Positions 22,307 through 33,488 are shown, numbered from the stretch's first letter. The stretch is DNA of 64,000 bases from Monodelphis domestica (GCF_027887165.1 NC_077228.1:107458043-107522042); one strand, 5' to 3'. Numbers and translations: made by a program. Notes: generated from the sequence alone by a model not told the origin.

Positions 22307-24400
22307 AAACCTCTCTCCCCTTTTATTAGCATAAAATGCAACTTACATTTTATTTTCATGATACTTGCCTCATTAATAATAATTCTATCTTAACTGTTTG
22401 CTATCTGAAATATACTCTCACCTCCCACCCCCAAATAACAAACTCCTAAACTCATCTTAGCTGTTCTATCTAAAAGCTAAGCTAAGAATGGGTCACAGGA
22501 AAAATGATTTAGGTAGGGGAATTACATGAGTATAATTTTCATAACAAAACAAGTAATAATATTAAAATCATCTCAACCATTTCACCAGCATATTGAACAT
22601 GCAAATATTCTAATCCTAATGTCTATATAGTCACTAAGAAAATTTCTTAACACTATCACAACTTCTATACTACAGACTTCTATGTCTCTACTTCCTAAGC
22701 CTTGGACAAATTCACTAGGCTATCACTATGGTTAGTAGTTAGAATATTAATAACTTACTCTAAAAGTTAGCTTGTTAGTCAACTTAGTAAGTAATTACAT
22801 GTGTCCATATAAATTTACATATGTACATCATTGTAGATTCCTGTGCAAACTCATGCAGAAAAGTCTGTTTGAATTTTCCACAAAAATTTCTCATCAGTGT
22901 GTCTTCGTGGTCATGCATGTTATATACTTACCCAAATCCATGAATATCTTACTTTGCTATGTAGTATGTGTGTGCAAATGTATATGTGATGTTCACATGT
23001 ATGATGCTTCCTTACACATCCTCATGATCCAGAGTTCCAAAAAACAAAGTTCAAAGTCCTTCCATGTCCAGTCATGTTGCTTGTAGAAATTCTCTTCCTT
23101 TCCACTCTGGTCCTTCATCTGGTCTGCATGCCATTCACCATCATCCAGACTTGACTGGAGACTCGTGTTCTTCAAATCAGGATCCGCTGCAATAATCAGG
23201 AACCCAGGAACACATGAACAAACCACAAACATGTGTGCAAGTTAGGTTTTTTACGTATGTGTGCAAGTATGAGTGAAAAGTTACTTTTGCATGGAAGTAA
23301 GTTGAAATCTTCCAGAGTGCCAGAATGTATCAATCTTTCTTCATGCACTGAGGTAAGCATTTGCATTTGTGTATCTTTGTGCTTGCCCATTAGGTCAACT
23401 TGTGTTTTACTTCTTGCATGGGTGTATAAGTTATGCCTAAGAGTATAGTTTTCAATTTTTCTTTTTTCTTCATCAAGGAGGTCTATCTTATGGTTACTGT
23501 ATGTAGTTTTTGAATGGTTATTGTATATATTACTTGGAGATAGTTCTTTTTGATTTGTTACTATTTTGGGCAGAGACTATGTTATATTTTACTTTGAGGC
23601 TTTGTTTCTTTGTGACTGCTACTCTTTCAAATGCAAGTTTTTCCTTATATTTTCTGTGTTAATGGCTGTATATCATCATGGGTGCTATATACTTCAGCTT
23701 TAAAGGTGCTTTGCTATACTTTAATCCAATTCAATTTGTGCAGGGCTCTCTGACTGAATTCTAGTGGCAGTACTCTCCAGTGCTTTCCTTTGTTCTCAGT
23801 AGGTTTACATTCACCAAGCTTGATATTGCTTTCTTCTTGGGCTATTCGTGTTGCAGTTCATGACTAGGACTTTTTTTCTCAGATGTCATCTGTATATGTA
23901 TCATCACTGATGATATAATCACATTGTTATGTCTAGTGAGATATCTGAAACTATGAAATAATATCTTCATGGTATACCCTCTCTCCCTTCCTTCCCCTGG
24001 TATAGACATCATGTTATCACAGATTCACCCAATGTGACTCCATCCTTCTTCAGCACTCTAGATGTTTGTGTCTGTCCTAGTTATGAAGTTGGAATTTTGC
24101 TACAAGTTTAGGAGTGTTCTTGCTGTTGAGTTACTACTTCTTCTTTTGCTGGAATAACTTATTTCCTTTGTTACCCCAAGACTAGTCTTCATTCACATAA
24201 GGCTTTGTGTAGAATGTTACCCTATGGAACTCCAACTAATCTTGGTTTCACTGTTACAGCATGAATGGTACTTGTCATATGTTTGAAGTTAGAGAATAGA
24301 AATGAAATTTTGTATCTATATCTCCTTCTCCAGTTCACAAAATGTTTCTTAATATTCACCTACCCATTCAGAATCTGTATCAATATAAGCAATGTAATTC
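22307..24400 (-). other. AT-rich 3' internal region of N2
   Basis: Colinear with 3,231-5,529 at reduced identity. Scattered ORFs such as 22,772-23,086 are not conserved in the other copy, so I call it noncoding. Confidence 0.6.
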
Positions 24401-24424
24401 AACTTCTCTATAAAGTCTTTTTCA

Positions 24425-25596
24425 TTATCGACCCCTAAGCTTGCATAATTTTTCCCCAATGCCCCTTGTTCTGTGCCCAAAGAATAACTCTTCATCATTG
24501 TATTGGTATGAGTTTGTTTGCACTGGTTCCAGGTTTTCTATCTTTTCACTTGCATCCCACACATCCCCTTCTTCGCCTACCTCTTCATGAAGCTTATAAA
24601 ACTGATAAGGCATTTGTTCTACATCATCTTTCATCCATAATAATTACACATGCTGATATCCCTTCAGATTCTGTGTCTGACTCAGAGTCACTAGATCCAA
24701 ATGCTATGGTATTTGGATCTTGCTCAATGCCATGTGAATTCTTGTCAGATGTTGGTAACTCTAGCTTTGCATTGTGATCTAAGCCTTTGTCACCAGCTTC
24801 TGTGTTTCTCAAATCAGTTTCTTTTTGTTACTCACTGCTAAGCTTTTGAATGCCATTTAGAATTGGTAAACTAGATGGTATAAGGTTATGCAGATTTTCT
24901 TCACTGTTAATAATCATAGATCCTACTCTAATACTAGTCTGGGGTTCATGTTTATGTTCTTTCCCACTTGACTGTGTAGAGATAGGAATCTTTCCCTCTA
25001 AAGTATTTTGTTTTGGGAATAAAGCTTGTATTTCTGCATTTCCCCCTGTATCATCAGTAATAGGATGTGTGTCTTCATGTTGCCCCCCATAACAACATGT
25101 ATCTGTTACTGGTTTAGTAGCCAAGGTGTTTATGTAAGCCAGTTAATTCTTCTTGATTTAATTAATTCCCAATGAAATCTTCAATGGAACATGAAACTAA
25201 ACCATAGCAGTTGCTCTGGCTAGATACCTCTGTGCCCCATAGAACATTGGCACTAACTGAATACTTGGTTGTTACTAAATCTGCCATTCCATCCCCAGAT
25301 TAAAATTTAACTGATATGTCACCTCCACTACTTTGAATATGATAATCTTTGTGTTCAAAAGCAATGTCAGCTTCATTATCAGTTAGTTTTTCCTTATCTA
25401 TAACACTCACTGCTGGATGGAAGGTACTAGCTTCTGGATTCAAACTAGATGCATTTACAAAGGGTACCTCTGCCATAAAGCTATTTACAGAATTAACTAA
25501 GCTTTCTGGGACTTCTGTGAATGTTTTTAGAGCCTTGTCATCTTTATCAACAATAACCATTAGGGAACTGAAATTACGTGTCTCTGAATCTGTCAT
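24425..25596 (-). pseudogene. Acidic ORF region of family N
   Basis: Open minus-strand pieces at 25,596-25,300, 25,124-24,828, 24,812-24,624 and 24,634-24,425, in three frames. Composition is Ser/Glu/Asp rich. SDSESDTESEG, ACVIIMDE and FYKLHEEVGEEGDVWD are the parts conserved with the N1 copy at 5.5-6.0 kb. The first piece starts with ATG overlapping the stop of the upstream gag frame (TTATGA). No known retroviral domain is recognisable. Confidence 0.5.
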
Positions 25597-26294
25597 AACT
25601 TTTTCTTGAGTTCTTGTAACTTATTCTTTCTTTTCCTGTTGCATGATTCAATCCCATTATCCACTCTACACTGGAAAAAGTTTTCTAGGAATGATTTGAT
25701 TTCCTTAACAGACTTTTCCTGTGTGGTTACTATATAGGTCTTATCAAATTCCTTCATCTCATTTGCAATTTGAGATGTTATTTCATTAATTTCTAACTCA
25801 TTTTCTTTAATTTGGCACTGCCTTTCTCTTGCCTTATTGCAAAGGCTATCATTCACAGAATCACTTTCTTTCACCAATTTTGCACTATTTCCCAACTTTT
25901 TTCTATCATTTACATCTGTAGCCTCTTGCCCACAATTTCTTCTATCTTCAAGTGCCTGGCTTCATAATTCCCTTCTAACAATCTCTGAATACTTTGGCTT
26001 AGCTCCAGTTTCAATTGTCTTTTTCATTTCCCTCAAGTCAGGAGCTTGCTGTGAGGACTCCAACTTGCAGTGTGAGCAGCAAGTGGATTTCTTGTACCTA
26101 GTTCTTGCATTATGTTTTTCTCTGTTAGTACTCTCCTGTTTCTTCTTTAAGAAACAGTCTCTAATCAAGTGCCCTTTTCGGTGGCAAAAGAAACACTCCC
26201 TAGTTTCTTTTTGCATTGATCTTGCCTGGTAACTAGGTTTCTTCTGGGAAACAGGTTTTGTGTATGTTCTGACTGTGTTTAGATATTTTATTTC
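25593..26294 (-). pseudogene. Family-N gag nucleocapsid and charged C-terminal extension
   Basis: A zinc knuckle CFFCHRKGHLIRDC is followed by a Lys/Arg-rich tail with a second Cys pair (CCSHCK). After an in-frame stop near 25,962 the same frame stays open at 25,895-25,593, encoding a charged, helical, probably coiled-coil segment (NELEINEITSQIANEMKEFD). In most retroviruses protease would follow the knuckle; here it does not. Joined on the right to the REN-derived block. Confidence 0.65.
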
Positions 26295-27421
26295 CTCAGA
26301 TTTGACCCCAGGACCTCCCATCTCATGGTCTTGTTCTCAAACCACTGAACCACCTAACTGTCCCCCCCAGCTAAACTATTTTCCACCTATATAACACATT
26401 CTCTGAAATGCCCTTTCCATGTATTTGGAGCATCATATCCACCCCCTACTCTATCCAAATATCAACTCCCTGAAGGAAGGGATTGTATCTGTTCTTTGCT
26501 CTGTCCCAAAGATCCTAATCTGAGGCTCTAAGTCTCTGGGGAGGGGACATTTGCCTGACCCTGCTGGCCTGTGAACACTCTTTCTGTCTCTGACCTTCCT
26601 ATACAGGGTGGCTGTCAAGTCTTATGTGCTGTCCTGTGAGGATGGATGTCCTGCAGTTGTGGACACAGGAACATCCTTCATCACAGGCCCATCTGAGGAC
26701 ATATGGGCCCTGATGAAGGCGATTGGGGCTAAGGAACACAAGCAAGAAGTGAGTAACCAAACTCTGGGAAGAAGAAGAGAGAGGGGGGTTGCCAAGAAGG
26801 GCTGGGTAAAAACCAGAGTCCTGAAGTTGACTTCCCAGAGAATGTAAGAGCCATAAGGGGACTGATTCAGAGGTGGTTATCTCAAAGGTGGTTGTCCCAT
26901 TTCGGTCTGCCCCACTCCCTGCAAATTCAATAATTACTCAGAGGGTAGCACAGATTTCAGAGTTGCAAGGACCCTCATAAGTCTTCATTCTAACCTGTTC
27001 ACAAATTTCCTGCACAGTATTCTTTACAGGTATTCACCCAGCATCAGCTGGAACACTTCCACTGATAGGGAGCTCACCGCCTTACACAAGGTAGACATTT
27101 CTATTTATTGCCACAAAATTTGAATATTGGCACCACTGAGGTGGCTCAATGCATAGAGTGCTAAAATCAGAAAGATTAGAGTTCAAATTATTAGCTCTGT
27201 GACCTTGAACAAGTCTCTGAACTTCTGTTTGTCTAACCCACTGGAGAAGGAAATGTCAAATGACTCCAGTACTTGCCAAGAAAACCCCATACTAGGTCAT
27301 AAAGAGTTGGATGCAATTGAACATCCAAAAGTTCAACTGTTAGAAAATTCTCCCTGAGATAGAGTCAAATCTGCCTCTCTAATATCCAGCTATTAGAATA
27401 GGGGAATTTATAATTTAAAAA
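26295..27421 (+). repeat. Duplicated segment of the REN locus, inverted relative to REN
   Basis: Matches the reverse complement of about 54,740-56,990. It includes part of a SINE, intron sequence, one renin-type exon (26,607-26,748), intron, and a second SINE (27,130-27,320; counterpart 54,815-55,045). Flank identity is about 90-93% by eye. The REN copy additionally holds an LTR (55,605-56,615), about 100 bp beside it, and a hairpin (56,973-57,109) that are absent here. Confidence 0.9.
26607..26748 (+). pseudogene. Isolated renin-like exon with second catalytic aspartate
   Basis: 142 bp, bounded by acceptor ATACAG and donor GTGAGT, phase 1 in and 0 out like its partner at 55,425-55,566. It encodes 47 residues including [20 protein letters not shown] and [23 protein letters not shown] is the C-terminal-lobe active site of pepsin-family aspartic proteases, and SCEDGC is the small disulfide loop. 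It is fully open. No neighbouring renin exon is visible on the plus strand; upstream and downstream are ERV sequence. It is therefore most likely an orphan exon, unless other exons lie outside the window. It differs from the REN exon at 15 of 47 residues. Confidence 0.75.
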
Positions 27422-27545
27422 CTTTTTTTTCATTCGAATAAGGTTATTTAGTCAATTTAGAACATTATTCCTTGATTACAATAATCACATTATTTTCCTC
27501 CCTCCCCTCCATGCACTCTTCCCTCAGCCTAAGTAACTCAAATAA
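27422..27545 (-). repeat. LINE-1 3' end fragment
   Basis: Eight T bases at the left edge (poly-A of a minus-strand element) are followed by the typical marsupial L1 terminal sequence in reverse ('agtcaatttagaacattatt', then CT-rich). It directly abuts the REN-derived block. Confidence 0.6.
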
Positions 27546-27564
27546 CCTGCAACCTCTCTCTATT

Positions 27565-27989
27565 CAATTAGGGAAACTGAATCATATTTTGGGAAATAGT
27601 TCTTTAAAAATGTCCTCAAATTTGGTGTGCATCCCCTAAGAAATTGCCTATGTACATGGCCAGCTGTCTCTTCATTATCTGTTTCTAAACCTAAGATTGC
27701 CTCTGCCATCTCTGACAGACGTCTATGTATGTGGCAGGATGTTCCCCTTTTTCCTGTCTAACCTTATCAAATTTGAACCATGCACCAGGTTTGGAACAGC
27801 ATTGCTTAATGGCTTAAAGCAAATCCTTTCTGCAGGACTGGCGAAATCCACAAAGATATAAACTGACTGGAAACTATTACTGATTGAAATGGAGAGGTAA
27901 ACTGTTCTCTGGCTTTTGACTTGAGAGAGAGAGCTGCTAATGGGACCTGAGGCTGCTTATTGGTAATGGAAAGTAGAACAGAGAAAATG
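27565..27989 (-). pseudogene. N2 gag capsid fragment and truncated 5' LTR
   Basis: 27,565-27,840 aligns to the N1 capsid at 9,740-10,010. 27,850-27,989 matches the first about 150 bp of the LTR at 21,380 ('taaactgactggaaact' shared) and then stops at the host TSD. Everything between capsid and LTR is deleted. Confidence 0.6.
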
Positions 27990-28725
27990 CTATAGAAATA
28001 AAAATTTTAGAAATCAAAATTATAGAAATGGAAATTGGGAAAATGACAGTGCTCCAAATGAGACAAAAGAACATACACAACAAAATACCAAACAATATTT
28101 AAAAAATGGAGCTCATCCTAAAAATAATCAGGCTGCTACTGCCCCTCCACATGGGGCAGAAGGTGGTTCTTCTTAGACTCTATTGATTTTTTGATATTAA
28201 TTAACCTTTTACAGTTTTGTCTCCCCTCCAAATAGTTGAAAGAATGAATAAAGAACTTAAAACTATGATTGGAAAATTATGCATTGAAACACATTTAAAA
28301 TGGCCTGAACTTCTCCCTATGGACCTATTTCATCTTAGAATTAGGCCTAGAGGAGACCTACACATCTCACCATTTGAGATGCTTTTTGGACATCCACCTA
28401 TACAGGCTAAGCCTTTCTCCCCTGCATATACATTACTATTAGGGGGAGATACTACTATTGCTTCCTATATATAAGAATTATAGCACAAATTGCATGAACT
28501 TCATGAATCTGGAGCTGTAGTACAAGCCAGACCACTAGACTTTTCTCTTCATTACAGGAGACAAAGTGTATATTAAGAATTTCCAGCATATTGAAGCAAC
28601 TCAGCCTTCCTGGGAAGGGCCATTCCAAATATTGTTGACTACTCCAACATCTATAAAGATTGGAGAGAAGGACTCTTGGATTCATTGCTCACAGGTGAAG
28701 AGAGCATCTTCTGTTGAGACTGATT
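27990..28725 (+). pseudogene. Family-G nucleocapsid tail joined to integrase C-terminus
   Basis: The Asn/Arg-rich tail (NFRNQNYRNGNWEN-type) continues to about 28,170. After a short spacer the sequence enters integrase at ERMNKELKTMIGKL, the residue block that follows the third catalytic acidic residue. The C-terminal domain (open at 28,217-28,474, PRGDLHISPFEMLFGHPP) follows. Protease, RT, RNase H and most of the integrase core are deleted in this half. Confidence 0.75.
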
Positions 28726-30044
28726 GACTATGTCCTATCACATGCATTGGAGATAATAATCCAATGACAAATGGATGCTGTTTTTCAAGAACATATTGAA
28801 TTCATGATTCCCCCCCCGTGTTTTTATTATTGCTTTTCTTTTATTTTGATTAGAATATTTGATTTTCCTTTTTTCTCATTTCTTGTACTAAAGGTAAATA
28901 AAATATTATTTTTTCTGAAGTAATATGTTATATATATATATATATACTTGCTATACTAAAAATGCATACCCAAAAGCTTTAGACTGTGGGAACCTGCCAT
29001 TTATTGATACAATGTTATGGGTCTGTGATTAATATTTGTGTCTGATTCTAGGGAATGGGATAAAACAAGGAACACAGACTTAACCTGAATAGTGCCAAAA
29101 AGAGCACACAGGAAAAACTAGTGTGACTCAAGGTTGTGACACTTGACATATGTTAAGTCATAGGACTTCCTTGTATCTACACTCTTTGTGAAGTACTCAG
29201 ACAAGTACCAAAGTTTGACTATCATCCTGGCTCCCCATATCCCTAAGAATGAAAAAATATCAGACCATGGAATGACACTTTCCTATCAAAATAGATTTCT
29301 AATTCCTTTTCTTCTTATATTATGGCAACTTCCTGTAGTCTTGGCTGTAAATGGGTAAGTGAAATATTACTGCATTCTGTCCTACAGACTTGTGGGATAG
29401 AAACTACTTTAAATTGGACCTATACAAGGGCCTGTTAGAAATTTATTAAACCCAAATAAGGGCCTATTTTGAATTTTTTTCTTTCTATTTTTTTCCTTTC
29501 CTTATGTTTTTCTTTTTCTTTTCTTTTTTTTTTGATAATTAACTCATACACTCCCATAATTCAACCATGCATCCTGAGCTGAACTGGATGTTTTTTAACA
29601 CCCACTTCAGGTGGGATTATAGTTTAAAAAAAATCCAAGATTTTGAAAATTTTTTGTTCGAGAAAAGATCTTCAAGGAAGAAGCTTGCTAACTCCTAAAT
29701 CCAGAGAATGAACTGTTGCAAAAAGATGTCAGAAAATCTACACTATATTAATAAGATCAAGAATGAATGTTGGATGTGGTTGATTGAACTGACGTTTGAT
29801 GGAACATGTATTGTGTGCACTTTTATGTGAAAGGGGACTGCCGCTAATTTGGCTTTTTATCAATGCACCTAGAAAAACATTGGTTTGCTTTTTCTCTTCT
29901 CTATTACTCCCTAACTATTGTAATTTCCTTTTAGAAAATAAATATTGTTTATATCTGTAGTTAGAAGTGTTTTACAACTACAAGATGGTTATGTTAAATG
30001 ATCAATGAGGATACTAGTCTCCCAATGATCATCATGGGGGATTT
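28726..30044 (+). other. 3' internal region of the plus half
   Basis: Inverted counterpart of 14,287-15,945. No conserved ORF. It ends in a G-rich tract (ATCATGGGGGATTT) just before the LTR, a PPT candidate. Confidence 0.65.
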
Positions 30045-30763
30045 TGAACTTTAAAATTACTCCACCCTACTTAGACAGTACTTTAGGGGAAGATAAATTT
30101 GTAATCTTCTGATTGAAAAATGAAGGTACTTAATTCTCACCTTATAGTGAAGCTAGAATGTTAAGCTAAGTCTATTTTTAGATCTTAATACAAAAAGATA
30201 TTAAGTACCTATAAAGGTTAAATTAATCACAAAAAGGTCAAGTAACTAAGGAAAGGTGAACTTAACAAAGAAGTGTTAAGTAACTCAAAAATCTAATCAA
30301 AGAAGTTGAAAACTAAAGAATGGGCAGTCCTGGAGAAAAGTATCTGCTGTGATTGGTAGATGTGAAAATTTAGGGGAGGTGACACAAGAGTAAAGATCTT
30401 TAAAAAGAGGTCTATATGAGCAGCCTGGGAGTTCAGTTCAGGTGTGGAACTCAGCCTGGAGGAGCTCCCTCAGATAGCTTGCTTGAGACAGTCTCATGGT
30501 GATTTGGGTAAGATTGACTTCCTTTTCCCTTGGGCTCAGGGAGGCCCCTTTGACCAAGGCCTTTAACTCCTGCCTGGCTCAGCCTGAGCTGGAGCAATTT
30601 AAATTAACTCTTTCCCCCTTTTCTCTCTTCTCCTTAATTCCTTCTCTCTATATTAATTAAAATCACTATTTCCAGCTGACTTGGGTATTTTATTATTTAG
30701 GATTTTCCCTGGTGACCAATTAATTTAGATTTTTAAGTCACAACTATAAAATTATCCTTTACA
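30045..30763 (+). repeat. 3' LTR of the plus half (family G)
   Basis: 719 bp, TGAACTTTAAAATT...ATCCTTTACA, inverted match to 13,552-14,286. It abuts the resumed L1 at 30,764. Confidence 0.85.
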
Positions 30764-32555
30764 GTTGCATGGTCTTAAATTACTTCCTTTCCCACAAATA
30801 TGACAGGTATATTATTCTATGTTCGCCTAATTTATTTATTTCACTATTTTAAAGTCATTTACCCATTTTGAGTTTATCTTGATATAGAGTGTGAGATCTT
30901 GATCTAAACCTAGTCTTTCCCATACTTGTTTTCTAATTTTCCCAGCAATTTTTGTCAAATAGTGAATTCCTGTCTCAAAATCTGGGATATTTGGGTTTAC
31001 TGAACACTAGCTTGCTGAGGTCATTTACCCCTAGTCTATTCCATTGATCCACCCTTATGTCTCTTAGCTAGTACCATGTTGTTTTGATGACCAGAGTTTT
31101 ATAGTACAGTTTAAGATCTGGTACTATTAGGTCCTCATCCTTCACATTTTTTCATTATTTCCCTTGATATTATTGATCTTTTTTTCTTTCAGATGATCTT
31201 AGTTATACTTTTTTCTAATTCTATTAAAAAGGTTTTTTTAGTAGTTTGATAGGTAGGGTACTGAGTAAATAGATTAATTTGGGTAGGATTGTCATTTTTA
31301 TTATATTAGCTTATCCTGCCCATGAGCAATTATTTAGATCTAGTTTTAATTGCGTGAAAAGTGTTTTGTACTTGTGTTCATATAATTCCTGTGTTTGTCT
31401 TACAAAGAGATTCCTAAATATTTTATATTTAGGATTTATGATTTATGATTTTAAATGGAATTTCTCTTTCTAACTCATGCTGCTGAATTTTGTTGGAAAT
31501 ATACAGAAATGCTGATGACTTATTTGGGCTTATCTTGTATCCTGCAACTTAGCTAAAGTTGTTAATTATTTTCATAAGCCTTTTATTGATTTTCTGGGAT
31601 TCTTTAAGGATACCATCATATCATATGCAAAGAGTGATAGTTTAGTTTCTTTATTTCCTACTTTAATCCCTTCAATTTTTTTTCTTCTTTAATTGTTATT
31701 GCTAGCATTTTGAGAGCAATATTAAATAATAGAAGTAATAATGGGCATCCTTGCTTCATTCCTGATCTTATTAGGAAGGTTTCTAACTTGTCCCCATTGC
31801 AGATGATACTTGCTGTTGGTTTTAAAGATATACTGTTTATTATTTTGAAGAATGGCCCTTCTATTCCTATACTTTCTAGTGTTTTCAATAGGAATGGGTG
31901 TTGTATTTTGTCAAAAATTTTTTCTGCATCTATAGAGATAATTATGTGATTTCTGTTGGTTTGATTATTGCTATGGTCAATTATGTGAATGGTTTTGCTA
32001 ATATTAAACCATTTTTGCATTCCTCGTACAAATCTCATGTGGTCATAGTGAATAATCCTTGTGATAACTTGCTGTAGTCTTTTTGCTAGTATTTTATTTA
32101 AATTAGGGAGATTGATCTATAGTTTTCCTTCTCTGTTTTTGGTCTTCCTGGCTTTGGAATCAGTACCATATTTATGTCATAAAAAGAATTTGGTAAAACT
32201 TCTTCTTTGCTTATTTTGTCAAATAATTTTTACAGTATTGAGATTACTTGTTCTTTAAATGTTTGATCGAATTCACTTGTGAATCCATTTGGCCCTGGAG
32301 ATTTTTTTCTTAGGACTTTCTTGATGGCTTGTTCAATTTCTTTTTCTGCGATGGGATTGTTTAAGTATTCTATTTCCTCTTTTGTCAATCCAGGCAATTT
32401 ATATTTTTTAAATATTCACTTATTTCACCTGGATTGTCATATTTATTGCCATGTAATTGAGCAAAATAGTTCTTACTAATTCCCTTTATTTCCTCTTCAT
32501 TAGAGGCGAGATCACCCTTTTCATCTTTGATACTTTTAATTTTGATTCTCTGCCC
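30764..32555 (-). repeat. LINE-1 ORF2 relic, continuation of 13,195-13,551
   Basis: Minus-strand ORF2 from the C-terminal region back to the start of RT, older and more broken than the copy at 6.2-9.6 kb. An open stretch at 32,038-31,658 shows IISIDAEKIFDKIQHPF and GMKQGCPLLLLLFN; the FADD box is lost to mutation. It meets plus-strand L1 at about 32,555. Confidence 0.8.
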
Positions 32556-33488
32556 AATATGGCAGCAAAGGAAAGTGATAAATATTGGAGGGGGTGTGGC
32601 AAAATTGGGACAGTAATACACAGCTGGTGAAGTTGTGAATTAGTCCAACCATTTTGGAGGGTAATTTGGAACTATGCCCAAAGGGCTCTAAAAGAATGCC
32701 TCCCCTTTGATCCAGCAATACTATTGCTGGGTTTGTACCCCAAAGATATAAGGAAAAAGACTTGTACAAAAATATTTATAGCTGTGCTCTTTGTGGTGGC
32801 AAAAAAACTGAAAAAAAAATTTTTTTTTGAAGTCGTTATATATTTTATTTTGAAGACTAAAGGTTTTATAAAATACATTATTAAAATTACACATACACAG
32901 GAAACAAGAATGGTATAATTTAGCAATTATGTTCTAATTCCAAGCATATCTATAACCATCAATTGTGGAATGACTGAACAAATTGTGATATCTGATGGTG
33001 ATGGAATACTATTGTGCTGAAAGGAATAATGAACTAGAGGATTTCTATGTGAACTGGAAAGAGCTCCAGAAATTGATGCAGAGCAAAAGGAACAAAACCA
33101 GGAGAACATTGTACACAGAGACTGATGAACTGTTGCACAATGGAATGTAATGGACTTTTCTACTAGCAGCAATGCAATGATCCAGGACAATCCAGGGGAA
33201 CTTATGAGAAAGAATACTACCCACACTTAGAGAAAGAACTATGGGAACAGAAACACAGAAGAAAACCATATGATGGACCACATGGTTTGATGAAGATAAG
33301 ATTATGGTTTTGGTGTTAAAAGATCACTTCATTGCAGATATGAATAACTTGGAAATAGGTTTTGAACAATGATACATGTATAACCCAGTGGAATTACTTG
33401 TCAGCTCTGGGAGAAGGGAAGGAAGTAGTGTGGGAAAAATCATGAATTATGTAACCATGGAAAAATATTCTAAATAAAATTTAAAAAT
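32556..33488 (+). repeat. LINE-1 3' region, inverted relative to the preceding piece
   Basis: Plus-strand L1 ORF2 end and 3' UTR (e.g. 'ggagaacattgtacacagag'), ending in an A-rich 'ctaaataaaatttaaaaat'. An unrelated AT-rich insert of about 120 bp lies near 32,810-32,935. Together with 13,195-13,551 and 30,764-32,555 it forms one 5'-inverted L1 insertion. Confidence 0.75.

Larger units (their letters stand above)
21380..27989 (-). mobile_element. Second family-N element (N2), nested in the G composite, 5' end damaged
   Basis: Minus orientation. It has a full 3' LTR on the left (21,380-22,306), the AT-rich 3' region, acidic ORF region, nucleocapsid (to about 26,294), then a foreign REN-derived block and an L1 3' end (26,295 to about 27,545), then a gag capsid fragment (27,565-27,840) and about 140 bp of the 5' LTR (27,850-27,989). 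Matrix, PBS and most of the 5' LTR are deleted. No pol lies between nucleocapsid and acidic region. Confidence 0.7.
13552..30763. mobile_element. Inverted composite of family-G ERV halves with U5 ends on both sides
   Basis: The left half (13,552 to about 19,330) is in minus orientation and the right half (about 19,340-30,763) in plus. The LTRs at 13,552-14,286 and 30,045-30,763 are inverted repeats of each other, and 14,287-15,945 is the inverted counterpart of 28,726-30,044. The outer termini both read TGTAA(A)GGATAATTTTATAG when read inward, which is the U5 end. The L1 flanks read cttg on the left and gttg on the right. Neither half keeps a 5' LTR, and RT is absent from both. Later insertions: three solo LTRs and a SINE on the left, a family-N element on the right. 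Confidence 0.75.

Noticed and set aside
26608..26847. 79-codon ORF containing the renin-like exon read as one gene
   Set aside because: The frame runs past a good donor (GTGAGT at 26,749) into intron; only 26,607-26,748 is coding-like.
13552..30763. Interpretation as two independent ERV insertions side by side
   Set aside because: A single L1 is continuous across the outer junctions with a 4-bp near-duplication, which two separate insertions would not give without further rearrangement.
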